Under the pieces are notes generated by a model. That model was not told the DNA's origin and searched no databases. It saw nothing but the letters and a program-made list of their open reading frames with translations. DNA of 64,000 bases from contig NZ_JAMXLH010000016.1 of assembly GCF_024281035.1 (NCBI RefSeq), forward strand, positions 120,160 to 184,159, given 5' to 3'. The stretch comes from Paraburkholderia sp. (GTDB lineage Bacteria; Pseudomonadota; Gammaproteobacteria; Burkholderiales; Burkholderiaceae). The position numbers and the translations under genes were made by a program. Of this stretch, positions 32,350 to 41,551 are shown piece by piece. Each line of letters begins with the position of its first letter. The first letter of the stretch is position 1.

Positions 32350-33606
32350 ATGCAAACCAATCTGAGCGAAGCGGCGCAGGCTCTCGAGCGCGCCGAAGAG
32401 GCGGAATCGATCCTGCGCGCGTGCGTGCACTGCGGGTTCTGCAACGCGACCTGCCCGACCTACCAGTTGCTCGGCAACGAGCTTGACGGGCCGCGCGGCC
32501 GCATTTATCTGATCAAACAGCTGCTCGAAGGAGAGCCCGTCACCGAGAAGACGCAACTGCATCTCGACCGCTGTCTGAGCTGCCGCAACTGCGAAACGAC
32601 GTGCCCTTCGGGCGTGCGCTATCACGCGCTGCTCGACATCGGCCGGGCCGAGGTCGCGCGCCGCACGGTGCGTCCGCTGCGCGAGCGCTGGCTGCGGGCG
32701 GGGCTGCGTCATGCCGTGTCGCGGCCTGCCTTGTTTGCCGCGCTGCTGGGCGCGGGCCGCGTGGCGCGCGCTGCATTGCCCGAAACGCTGCGTGACAAGA
32801 TTCCCGCACAGGCGCCCGTGGCGAGCCCGCGGCCGACTATGCAGCAGACGGCGCGCCATACGCGCCGCGTGCTGATGCTCGAAGGCTGCGTGCAGCCGTC
32901 GCTTGCGCCGAACACGAACGCCGCTGCCGAACGCGTGTTCGACCGGCTCGGGATCGGCGTGACGCCCGCGCCACAGGCCGGTTGCTGCGGTGCAAACGAC
33001 TACCACATGGACGCGCAGGAGGCGGGCCTTCAGCGCGCGCGGCGCAATATCGACGCATGGTGGCCCGCGATCGAGGCGGGCGCCGAGGCGATCGTCATGA
33101 CGGCAAGCGGATGCGGTGCATTCGTGAAGGAGTACGGCGATCTGCTGCGTTTCGATCCGGCTTACGCGGACAAGGCGCGGCGCGTGAGCGCGCTGGCGCG
33201 CGACCTCGTCGAGGTGATCGCCGCCGAGCCGCTTGAACAGCTCAATGCGCTCGCGCCTGCCGCCGCAAAGAAGATCGCGTTCCATTGCCCGTGCACGCTG
33301 CAGCACGCACAGCGGCTGGGCGGCAAGGTCGAAGCCGTGCTCGCGCGGCTCGGCTTCGGGCTGACTGGCGTGGCGAACGCCCATCTGTGCTGTGGCTCGG
33401 CCGGAACGTATTCGCTCACGCAACCGGAAATCGCGAAGCAATTGCGCGACAATAAGCTCGACGCGCTCGAAGCCGGACGGCCGGATGCGGTCGTTACGGC
33501 CAACGTCGGCTGCCAGACGCACCTGAACAGCGCGGGCCGCGCCAACGTCACGCACTGGATCGAACTTGTCGATTCGCTGTTGACACCAGACCAGGAGATG
33601 AATTGA
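32350..33606 (+). CDS. glcF: Glycolate oxidase iron-sulfur subunit GlcF
   Basis: A 418-residue electron-transfer subunit with two 4Fe-4S motifs, CVHCGFCNATCPTY and CLSCRNCETTCPSG, in the first 100 residues. These are followed by two CCG-type domains (GCCGANDYH and HLCCGSAGTY). It passes electrons from GlcD/E to the membrane quinone pool. Confidence 0.96.
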   Translation: MQTNLSEAAQALERAEEAESILRACVHCGFCNATCPTYQLLGNELDGPRGRIYLIKQLLEGEPVTEKTQLHLDRCLSCRNCETTCPSGVRYHALLDIGRAEVARRTVRPLRERWLRAGLRHAVSRPALFAALLGAGRVARAALPETLRDKIPAQAPVASPRPTMQQTARHTRRVLMLEGCVQPSLAPNTNAAAERVFDRLGIGVTPAPQAGCCGANDYHMDAQEAGLQRARRNIDAWWPAIEAGAEAIVMTASGCGAFVKEYGDLLRFDPAYADKARRVSALARDLVEVIAAEPLEQLNALAPAAAKKIAFHCPCTLQHAQRLGGKVEAVLARLGFGLTGVANAHLCCGSAGTYSLTQPEIAKQLRDNKLDALEAGRPDAVVTANVGCQTHLNSAGRANVTHWIELVDSLLTPDQEMN

Positions 33607-33607
33607 G

Positions 33608-34012
33608 ATGCAGATGAAACCCGCACTCGGCATTGCCGAAGCAAACCGGATCCTCGAAGCGGCGCGCGACGAAGCGCAGCGCAATGGCTGGGCCGTCGCA
33701 ATCGCGGTGGTCGACGACGGCGGGCACCCAATCGCGCTCGCGCGTCTCGACGGCACGGCGCCGGTGAGCGCGTACATGGCGCAGGAAAAGGCGCGCACGG
33801 CGGCCCTTGGCCGTCGCGAGTCGAAGCTCTACGAGGACATGATCAACGGCGGGCGCACGGCGTTCCTGAGCGCGCCGCTCGTGGCGACGCTCGAAGGCGG
33901 CGTGCCGGTCATCGTCGATGGACAGGTGGCCGGCGCGGTCGGCGTCTCGGGCGTGAAATCCGACCAGGACGCGCAGATCGCCAAGGCTGGCGTGCGAAGC
34001 ATCGCAGCCTGA
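33608..34012 (+). CDS. glcG: GlcG, DUF336/heme-binding-like protein
   Basis: A 134-residue small protein of the GlcG/HbpS family, which occurs next to glcDEF; function in glycolate use is unproven. Typical segments are GWAVAIAVVDDGGHPIALARLDG, AQEKARTAAL and GGVPVIVDGQVAGAVGVSGV. It starts one base after the glcF stop. Confidence 0.9.
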   Translation: MQMKPALGIAEANRILEAARDEAQRNGWAVAIAVVDDGGHPIALARLDGTAPVSAYMAQEKARTAALGRRESKLYEDMINGGRTAFLSAPLVATLEGGVPVIVDGQVAGAVGVSGVKSDQDAQIAKAGVRSIAA

Positions 34013-34051
34013 GCGCCGCAGCATTTTCAGTTGAGTCAGGAAGAGAGCGAA

Positions 34052-36214
34052 ATGATTGATCATCACGGACTTCAGGTCGACGAAGCGTTCGGCCGGTTTA
34101 TCGAAACGGAAGCGCTGCCGGGTACGGGCGTCGAAGCCGACGCGTTCTGGAGCGGCTTCTCCGCGCTCGTGCACGAGCTTGCACCGCGCAACCGCGCCCT
34201 GCTTGCCGAGCGCGACCGGCTGCAGCGCGAACTGGACGGCTGGCACCGCGCGCACCCGGGGCCGGTGCGCGATCCGCGCGCCTACCGCGAATTTCTGGCG
34301 AAAATCGGCTATATCGTGCCGGTGCCCGCGAGCGTGGCCGCAACGACTGCAAACGTCGATAGCGAGATTTCGTTGCAAGCAGGCCCGCAGCTCGTCGTGC
34401 CGCTGTCGAACGCGCGCTATGCGCTGAACGCGGCGAACGCGCGCTGGGGCAGCCTGTACGACGCGCTGTACGGCACCGATGCGCTGCCCGAGGACGGCGG
34501 CGCCACGCGCGAAGGCGCGTACAACCCGGTGCGCGGCAAGCGTGTGATTGATTTCGCACGCAACTTCCTCGATCGCGCCGCGCCGCTTGCGAGCGGCTCG
34601 CACAGCGATGCGACGGGCTACGCGGTGGCGGGCGGCCAGTTGTCGGTGAAGACCGGTGCGGGCGCGACGGGCCTCGCAGATCCGGCGCAGTTCGCCGGTT
34701 TCCAGGGCGACGCCGCTGCGCCGGGCGCGATCCTGCTCAAGCACCATGGTCTGCACATCGAAATCCAGATCGATGCATCGACACCGATCGGCGCGAGCGA
34801 TCCGGCCCACGTGAAAGATGTGGTGATCGAGGCGGCGGTCAGCACGATCATCGACTGCGAGGATTCGGTCGCGGCTGTCGACGCCGGCGACAAGATCGAG
34901 CTTTACCGCAACTGGCTCGGGCTCATGCAGGGCACGCTGCAGGAGGAAGTTGCGAAGGGCGGGCGCACGTTCACGCGGCGCCTGAACGCCGATCGCGCGT
35001 ACCACACGCCGGACGGCTCGACGCTGACGCTGCATGGCCGCTCGCTGCTCTTCGTGCGCAACGTCGGGCACCTGATGACCACGGGCGCGGTGCTCGACCG
35101 CGACGGCAACGAGATCCCGGAAGGCATTCTCGACGGCGTCGTGACGACGCTGTGCGCGATGCACGACCTGAAAGCGAAGCGCAATTCGCGCACGGGCTCG
35201 ATCTACATCGTGAAGCCGAAAATGCACGGTCCGGCCGAAGTCGCATTCTCCGACGCGATTTTCTCGCGCGTCGAAGACATGCTCGGCCTGCCGCGCAACA
35301 CGATCAAGATGGGGATCATGGACGAAGAGCGCCGCACGAGCGTGAACCTCTCGGCGTGTATCGCAGCGGCGGCTTCGCGTGTCGCGTTCATCAACACGGG
35401 CTTTCTCGACCGCACCGGCGACGAGATGCATACCGCCTTCGAAGCGGGCCCGATGATCCGCAAGGGCGACATGAAGTCGTCGGCGTGGATCGCCGCGTAT
35501 GAGCGCAACAATGTGCTGGCGGGTCTTGCTGGCGGGCTGCGCGGCCGTGCGCAGATCGGCAAGGGCATGTGGGCCATGCCCGACCTGATGCACGCGATGC
35601 TCGAACAGAAGATCGCGCATCCGCGCGCGGGCGCGAACACCGCCTGGGTGCCGTCGCCGACTGCGGCGACGCTGCACGCGCTGCATTATCACGAGGTCGA
35701 CGTTCAGGCTGTCCAGCAGGAACTCGAACAGATTGATTACGCAACGGAGCACGGCGCGTTGCTCGACGGGCTGCTCACGGTTCCGGTTGTCGAGCGTGCG
35801 CAGTGGAGTGACGAGGAAATCCGCCGCGAAGTCGAGAACAACGCGCAGGGCATTCTTGGCTACGTCGTGCGCTGGGTCGAACAGGGCGTGGGTTGCTCGA
35901 AGGTGCCGGATATCAACAACGTCGGCCTGATGGAAGACCGCGCAACGTTGCGCATTTCGAGCCAGCACATCGCGAACTGGCTGCGGCACGGCGTCGTCAC
36001 GCGCGAGTTCGTGCTCGACGTGTTCCGCCGCATGGCGGCGGTGGTCGATCGCCAGAATGCGGGCGACGCGAATTACCGCCCGATGGCGCCGAACTTCGGC
36101 ACGTCGTATGCGTTCAAGGCTGCGTGTGCGCTCGCGCTCGAAGGCAAGGACCAGCCGAGCGGTTACACGGAGCCGCTGCTGCATCAGTACCGGCTCGCGT
36201 TCAAGCAGCAATAA
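34052..36214 (+). CDS. glcB: Malate synthase G
   Basis: Condenses glyoxylate (from GlcDEF) with acetyl-CoA to give malate. The 720-residue length is that of the G isoform. Signatures include [55 protein letters not shown] and [19 protein letters not shown] 34052 follows AGGAAGAG; a TTG at 34031 is unlikely. It ends the glc operon, 58 bp before the terminator. Confidence 0.97.
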   Translation: MIDHHGLQVDEAFGRFIETEALPGTGVEADAFWSGFSALVHELAPRNRALLAERDRLQRELDGWHRAHPGPVRDPRAYREFLAKIGYIVPVPASVAATTANVDSEISLQAGPQLVVPLSNARYALNAANARWGSLYDALYGTDALPEDGGATREGAYNPVRGKRVIDFARNFLDRAAPLASGSHSDATGYAVAGGQLSVKTGAGATGLADPAQFAGFQGDAAAPGAILLKHHGLHIEIQIDASTPIGASDPAHVKDVVIEAAVSTIIDCEDSVAAVDAGDKIELYRNWLGLMQGTLQEEVAKGGRTFTRRLNADRAYHTPDGSTLTLHGRSLLFVRNVGHLMTTGAVLDRDGNEIPEGILDGVVTTLCAMHDLKAKRNSRTGSIYIVKPKMHGPAEVAFSDAIFSRVEDMLGLPRNTIKMGIMDEERRTSVNLSACIAAAASRVAFINTGFLDRTGDEMHTAFEAGPMIRKGDMKSSAWIAAYERNNVLAGLAGGLRGRAQIGKGMWAMPDLMHAMLEQKIAHPRAGANTAWVPSPTAATLHALHYHEVDVQAVQQELEQIDYATEHGALLDGLLTVPVVERAQWSDEEIRREVENNAQGILGYVVRWVEQGVGCSKVPDINNVGLMEDRATLRISSQHIANWLRHGVVTREFVLDVFRRMAAVVDRQNAGDANYRPMAPNFGTSYAFKAACALALEGKDQPSGYTEPLLHQYRLAFKQQ

Positions 36215-36272
36215 AGCAGCAAAAAACACCAGCAAAAAACACCAGCAATAAACGCGTGTGATTGTCCCCGGA

Positions 36273-36300
36273 ACGGGCGCTGCGGCGCCCGTTTTTTTTA
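36273..36300 (+). terminator. Rho-independent terminator of the glc operon
   Basis: ACGGGCGC / GCGCCCGT stem (36273-36280 and 36285-36292) with a 4-base loop, followed by a run of eight Ts. Confidence 0.95.
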
Positions 36301-36444
36301 GTCTGTGCCATCTGGGATTGTCACGTTGACGGAGTTGCGTAAGATAAGGAAAGCGAGCGGCGTCAGCTGCGCAAAAAACGGTAGGGCTGCGGCCAACTCG
36401 TTTGTTTTTTCACTGCCACGCGAACAGAACCCAAAGGAGGCAGC

Positions 36445-36828
36445 ATGAACAAAAACGGTGCGAGCAGAATAATCGGCGCAATGCTGGTTGCGGCTATCGC
36501 GAGCTCGGCGGCTGGTGTGAGTGCGAGCGCGAGCGCGCAAACGGATGTAACTGCGCCGCTTGGCGCGGTCGTGGAACGGGTAGCGGTCCCCGGGGTGCCG
36601 CCTCGAAACAGGCCGGATACTTCGATCATTCGCGATGTTCGCCGCGCCTTCAGGCGCGTACCGGGGCTCGACGATTCAAGAATTCACATCAGGGTGCGCT
36701 TCGGCGTCGTGACGCTCACAGGCACGGTGCCGGAGAGCTGGCAGATCTCGCGCGCGGGTATCGCGGCAAGATCGGTGCTCGGCGTGAGGTCGGTGTCGAA
36801 CAGATTGACCGTGAGGAGAAAGCGGTAG
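36445..36828 (+). CDS. BON-domain periplasmic protein
   Basis: A 127-residue protein with a signal peptide (cleavage near ASA-QTD) and one BON domain (DTSIIRDVRRAFRRVPGLDDSRIHIRVRFGVVTLTGTVPE, then AARSVLGVRSVSNRLTV). BON domains bind membranes and are found in OsmY-like proteins. AAAGGAGG is a strong ribosome site. It is convergent with the MFS gene at 36938. Confidence 0.88.
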   Translation: MNKNGASRIIGAMLVAAIASSAAGVSASASAQTDVTAPLGAVVERVAVPGVPPRNRPDTSIIRDVRRAFRRVPGLDDSRIHIRVRFGVVTLTGTVPESWQISRAGIAARSVLGVRSVSNRLTVRRKR

Positions 36829-36937
36829 CGGTTATCGAGGCTGTTGAGCCCATGTCTCGCGGCATCGCTCGGCAGCGATGCGCCGTCATTTGCCGCGAGC
36901 ACGGCTCGTCCCAGTTCGATACACGGAAACGAAGCGG

Positions 36938-38167
36938 TCACCGAATGCGGCTGTTTCCCAAAGAGCGCTCTCGGGGCGTGGAGCGTGCCGTCAACCGGCT
37001 CAGAAACACGGCAGCCGCGCAGGCTGCCAGGCCCCCGGCGGCAAGCGTTGCATAGGCCGAGGCCCATTGATGGGTTGCGTCGAAGGCCGCACCGAACGCT
37101 GCGGGCGCCAATGCGCCGGAGCCGAAACCAAGTACGGATCGAACGCCCATGACGCGGCCAAGGCTCGCGGGCGGCACTTCATCCGTCATGGCGGCGGAAA
37201 GCACGCCCGAGTCGCCGAGGATGAAGAAACTGCCGATCGCTGCGATCACAACGGTCCACGCAGGGCCCCAGTGAATCGACCAGCCCATCAGCAACGAGCA
37301 GGCCGCGCCCGCGGCGCCCACAAAGACGAGGACTTTCGCGCGATCCAGTCTGTCCGACAAGGCACCGATTACGGTTGTGGCCAGCATGCCGGACAGGTGC
37401 ACGACCGCGCCCACGATTAATGCACTCGTTACGGCTTTTAGATGGAGCGGTTCGAGTGCGGCCGCGAGCAATGAAGGCGTCCACGCATAGTGGCCGAGCA
37501 GTTCCCAGCAGTGCGCGATGTATCCGATCAAAAGGCAAACCGCGACGGGCGTGAAGGTCGAACGCCAGCGAAATGCAGAAGCATTCGCTTTGCCCGAGTC
37601 ATGCTTCGCGTGTTCTACGGGCTGCATGCCGGCCAGGCTCAATTGACCGGTCGCGGTGCCCGCGAATACACCAACGGCACACACACCGAAGCCCGCTGCG
37701 ACGCCGAATGTTTGCGTGGCCCACAACGAAAAGAACACGGAAAGCAGATAGCCGAATGAACCGGCAGCCAGCATCATCCCCATCGCCCGTCCGCGCTTCG
37801 ACGGCAAGCTCAGGTCCGCCGCGAGCATCAGCGCGGGGGCGTATGAGCCACCTTGCGTGAGTCCAACGAAGATGATTAATACGAGCGCCGTTTCGGGAGA
37901 GCGCGCAAATAGCGCGAAGCACGCAAGGGCGATCGTCCCGGCCCACGTACACCAAAGGTAGACGCGCTTCGCACCGAAACTATCGGATAGCCAGGCTGCG
38001 GCGAGCAGCGCGATGGCGTTCGAAAGATTGAACGCAGTCTGGATCGTGCCCGCCGTTCCAGCGCTCATATGCCAGGTGTGCCGGAGAACAGGCAGTGCGC
38101 CTGCAAACGCCATCGTCCCCATGCACGCGCCGGTGCGCCCGATGCAAAGCCATACCAGACGATTCAC
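36938..38167 (-). CDS. MFS transporter
   Basis: A 409-residue permease with about 12 hydrophobic segments. The loop 2-3 motif appears as AAWLSDSFGAKRVYLW and its second-half repeat as IGALSDRLDRAKVLVF, typical of the major facilitator superfamily. Substrate unknown. GTG 38167 is the start, overlapping by 4 bp (GTGA) the stop of a 59-codon gene upstream. Confidence 0.88.
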   Translation of the reverse strand: MNRLVWLCIGRTGACMGTMAFAGALPVLRHTWHMSAGTAGTIQTAFNLSNAIALLAAAWLSDSFGAKRVYLWCTWAGTIALACFALFARSPETALVLIIFVGLTQGGSYAPALMLAADLSLPSKRGRAMGMMLAAGSFGYLLSVFFSLWATQTFGVAAGFGVCAVGVFAGTATGQLSLAGMQPVEHAKHDSGKANASAFRWRSTFTPVAVCLLIGYIAHCWELLGHYAWTPSLLAAALEPLHLKAVTSALIVGAVVHLSGMLATTVIGALSDRLDRAKVLVFVGAAGAACSLLMGWSIHWGPAWTVVIAAIGSFFILGDSGVLSAAMTDEVPPASLGRVMGVRSVLGFGSGALAPAAFGAAFDATHQWASAYATLAAGGLAACAAAVFLSRLTARSTPRERSLGNSRIR

Positions 38168-38343
38168 GCGTTGCCTCGCAGCGAACGATGCGTCGTTTCC
38201 CAGGCCGTCGATTGCTCCGAGTCGTCGATACGTTTCATATTGTCAAGCAGCTTGAGCGATGGCGCACTCGGGATATGACCGTCGCATTCCATCCGGCTAA
38301 TCAGATTCGAAGGATTCTGCCAGTTCTCCACCAGGCAGTGCAT
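38164..38343 (-). CDS. Small hypothetical protein coupled to the MFS gene
   Basis: An open frame of 59 codons on the minus strand from ATG 38343 to TGA 38164-38166. The stop overlaps the GTG start of the MFS gene, which suggests translational coupling. The peptide starts MHCLVENWQNPSNLISRMEC and ends HRSLRGNA; it is soluble and mixed in charge. A GGA-rich stretch (GGATATGGAAAAAGC) precedes the ATG. The frame stays open about 25 codons further upstream without an ATG (to a TAA near 38417), so this may be the 3' remnant of a longer, broken gene. Confidence 0.45.
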   Translation of the reverse strand: MHCLVENWQNPSNLISRMECDGHIPSAPSLKLLDNMKRIDDSEQSTAWETTHRSLRGNA

Positions 38344-38987
38344 GCTTTTTCCATATCCATCCCGCTCAATTATCGCGCTGGAATTTAAAACGCCAGAAAG
38401 CGATTTGCTTTTGCATTTCTGTGATATTTATCATGGTGCATTCCATTCCACTCGGATTTATATCATCGAGCGGTCGTGATTGACGATCCGGCTTGTCAAT
38501 AATTTGTCTGGCTCATTGTTCGCTCCCTGTTTTAAGCTAAACTTCTCCGCCTGGCTATCCAACATATCGCGGCGAGGCTCCGTTAACCTGAAAGGGACGG
38601 GCGCCCGAAGCTTCGCTCGATCATGTGGCTGCACATGCAACGATGGCATTTTTGCCATCTACGAGGCGCGCGGGCACATGAGGTGACACACGTCATATGG
38701 CGGTCGCAAACTGCTCGATACGCCGAATCGGATTGGCCGTACTCCGGGCGCGCGCCGGGTGATGAAGCGGGTCAGCATGGAAAACGGGTATCACCGACGC
38801 CGTCCGGCAAATCACTTAACTGAATTGAAAAGCGTTCCGCCCGTCGCAGCATGGTCGAAAGGAGCGCAGTCATCGGGAATATGCAGAACGAGGCAATAAC
38901 GCTCAACAGGTCCGTATTGTGGATGATGGCCCATCAGATACTTTTCAAAGCCTGTGAGGCGGTTGATACCGAGCGAGACCGGGCGAA
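38344..38987. other. Intergenic region before the EAL gene
   Basis: About 640 bp, AT-rich between roughly 38380 and 38530. No convincing gene; short frames on both strands lack ribosome sites. It should contain the divergent promoters of the small gene/MFS pair and of the EAL gene. Confidence 0.5.
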
Positions 38988-41162
38988 ATGGAATTGAACC
39001 CGCTGGCGTTGCAGGACGTCCTGCTGTCCGCGTTGACGAGCAACCTGCCCCTGTCCGAAAACCCCCACGACGTATCGTCTGTCGCGTCCGGCGCGGACGG
39101 ATCCGCCGCTGGTTTGCCGACATCGGAAGGAATCGAACCGGAAGAGCCGGCGCAGCTTTACGGCGATGATGTAGCGCCAGAGATGGCGGCGCTCACGGAC
39201 GTTCTGAAGTCCGTCGCCGCTACCCTCATCGAGGAGCTTCACGGGCATTTTGGCCGGTTAGAGGGCGCTGGAACGCTGCTGAGGAGTCTTGCGCAATCCG
39301 AGTTGCATCGCCTGAAACAGCGTCATATCGAGTATCTGCTCCTGTTGGTTTCGCCCGGCTTGACCGCTGCGAAGCATCGAGAAATCAGCCTTGAATCTGG
39401 ACGGATTCAGACGATTTTCGGTCTGGGTTTCCGTGAACTGGCGCATGGGCATGAACTCCTGAATGCCGTAGTGAGCCGTCGTATCGATGCCAGCGTGCAT
39501 CACGTTGCGCTGGCAACACTCTCGCGTCGTCTGGACCGCGATCTGATCTGGCAGATCGAAGCATCGAGACTCGTGCTGGACAGCTATCAGGATGTTCTGC
39601 TTCGCATTACCGAGCTTGCGTGGCACGCAGCGAGCCACGACGATCTCGTCGGCAAGGCCGCTGTCATTCTTGGCGCGCTGGACGGTAGTGTTGGCTGCTC
39701 GTTTGGCCGTCCGGGCGTCGAGGGCATTTTCCGCTTCGAGGCCGTTTCGGGCGAACGGATGAAGGCCTATCTCGCCGACCTGGAGGCCACGGATTCCAGC
39801 GTGGTCATGAAAGGCGCGAGACCGCAGGGGCAGGGGCCGATCGGGCGAGCGTGGATGGATGGACAGGTCGAGCGCTGCATCAATATCGAAACCGACCGGA
39901 GGATGGGGCCATGGCGCGAAATCGCGCGGCGACACGGCATTCGCTCCAGTGCGGCGATTCCGCTGTCACCGCCCGATCGCACGCCGAGCGCGGTGCTGAC
40001 GTTGTACAGCACGTTGCCGGGGGGCTATTCGTCCGCCGAGCAGATCGCGTTTATTCGCCAGGCGCAGGCGGTGCTGACGTTTGCGATTGCGCGCGTCGAG
40101 AGCGGCTCGCGCCCCTCGCCTGTACTGCCGTGGTCCACGCGGCAGCGATGGGCGGGCCTCATCGGGACACCGGCGCTCGAAATGCACTATCAGCCGATCC
40201 TGGATCTGGCATCGGGGCGCGTGATGTGTGCCGAAGCACTGGTGCGGTTGCGCGACGGCGACGACATATTGACACCGGGCAGGTTCTTTCCGTGTCTGGT
40301 GCGGGAAGATTTTGTCGTGGTCTATACGCAGGGGCTGCATCAGGCGCTGGATCAGCAGAATCGCTGGTTGCGCGACGGACCCGACATTCTGGTATCCGTG
40401 AACCTGCCGGCCGAGGCGCTCAACGATCCGCGCTTTTACGACATTACCCGTGAAGCGCTGCGCCGATACGGCATCCGGCCGCAGCGGCTGATGCTGGAAG
40501 TGTTGGAGACATCGGATGCGGCTTCGCGCGATAGCGAACGCCGCGGGCTGGAGCGATTCAGGGCGCTTGGCATCAAGCTTGCCGAGGACGATCTCGGTGC
40601 CGGACACAGCAGCCTGGATCGTCTGTGCGCATTGCCATTCGACGTGATCAAGCTCGACCGCAGCTTGATTCAGGGGATTGAACGCACGCCAATCGACGTG
40701 CTGAGTTCGATCTACCAGCTCGCCAATCTGTGTCATGCGCTTGGCAAGACCGTCGTGGTGGAAGGCGTCGAGAGCGTCGATCTGATCGACGCTGTGGCGC
40801 TGCTCGGGGCCGATGCGGTTCAGGGCTACGCCGTTGCGCGCCCGATGCCTGCCGCGCAGTTCACGGACTGGATGCGAAGGCATGGGGACGCTTACGAGGC
40901 GCCCGACCGGATGTACCCGAAGGGGTTTCTCGCGAGGCTCGCGAAGCTGCTGATCTGGGAGTTTCATGTGCGGCTGCTGTTCGGCACATCGCTTTCACGG
41001 GTGGTTGAACTTCCGGTGGATTACACGCCGATACCGCCGTTCAGATCCGTCGATCCGGGGTTGCAGACCGCGCTGCTGGATGCCGCGATGAAGCACGGTA
41101 TTGCAGGCCCGCAATATCTGGCCGCTCGCGAGCGGTTGATCGCGGCGTTGAGCAGGGGGTGA
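38988..41162 (+). CDS. EAL-domain c-di-GMP phosphodiesterase with N-terminal sensor and GAF-like domain
   Basis: A 724-residue cytoplasmic signalling protein. Residues about 60-190 look like an all-helical globin-coupled-sensor domain (RLKQRHIEYLLLLVSPGLTAAKHREISLESGRIQTIFGLGFRELAHGHELL). About 210-370 is GAF-like (GQGPIGRAWMDGQ, GIRSSAAIPLSPPDR). About 390-640 is an EAL domain with the motifs needed for c-di-GMP hydrolysis: AEALVRL, SVNLPAEAL, LEVLET, EDDLGAGHSS, DVIKLDRSLI, VEGVES and VQGYAVARPM. A tail of about 80 residues follows. No GGDEF domain is present, so it should lower c-di-GMP. ATG 38988 is the only good start. Confidence 0.85.
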   Translation: MELNPLALQDVLLSALTSNLPLSENPHDVSSVASGADGSAAGLPTSEGIEPEEPAQLYGDDVAPEMAALTDVLKSVAATLIEELHGHFGRLEGAGTLLRSLAQSELHRLKQRHIEYLLLLVSPGLTAAKHREISLESGRIQTIFGLGFRELAHGHELLNAVVSRRIDASVHHVALATLSRRLDRDLIWQIEASRLVLDSYQDVLLRITELAWHAASHDDLVGKAAVILGALDGSVGCSFGRPGVEGIFRFEAVSGERMKAYLADLEATDSSVVMKGARPQGQGPIGRAWMDGQVERCINIETDRRMGPWREIARRHGIRSSAAIPLSPPDRTPSAVLTLYSTLPGGYSSAEQIAFIRQAQAVLTFAIARVESGSRPSPVLPWSTRQRWAGLIGTPALEMHYQPILDLASGRVMCAEALVRLRDGDDILTPGRFFPCLVREDFVVVYTQGLHQALDQQNRWLRDGPDILVSVNLPAEALNDPRFYDITREALRRYGIRPQRLMLEVLETSDAASRDSERRGLERFRALGIKLAEDDLGAGHSSLDRLCALPFDVIKLDRSLIQGIERTPIDVLSSIYQLANLCHALGKTVVVEGVESVDLIDAVALLGADAVQGYAVARPMPAAQFTDWMRRHGDAYEAPDRMYPKGFLARLAKLLIWEFHVRLLFGTSLSRVVELPVDYTPIPPFRSVDPGLQTALLDAAMKHGIAGPQYLAARERLIAALSRG

Positions 41163-41551
41163 TGTTGGAGGCTCGGGCGCGTGATCCGCGTTTGCCAGGC
41201 TGATTGCAGTTGGAGAAATCCCGTTGTATGGATCGACGCTTTCACCGACATCGTGGAAGCATTTTGTAATACGTGTTCGTCAAAGAAATATTCAAGATGC
41301 AACGGCAATTGCCGTTAGTCAGTTATGCGCGGAAGGTACGTGAACCGCGCTACGTGAACCGCCGGAAGTGAACGGCGCGATTCACACTAACAAGCTGTTG
41401 GCGCTCGTCGCTGAAGACCGACGAAGCACAGGTTTGAGGATCACCTGACCTGAATCCGGGAGACAGTCTGGAGACCGCCGCGAGGGCGGGCGTCTGGATG
41501 AGGCAAGTTCGCAATAATTTTTGAGCAGGCTGTCAACCAAAGGAGTTGCAG
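41163..41551. other. Intergenic region between EAL and chemoreceptor genes
   Basis: About 390 bp with no coding frame of note. It probably contains the chemoreceptor promoter; no clear sigma-28 match was found. Confidence 0.5.

Noticed and set aside
29723..36235. Very long open frames antisense to glcD-glcB (29723-31609, 31261-33798, 33548-36235 on the minus strand)
   Set aside because: Each mirrors a firmly identified glc gene; the translations have no family motifs and result from strong third-position GC bias.
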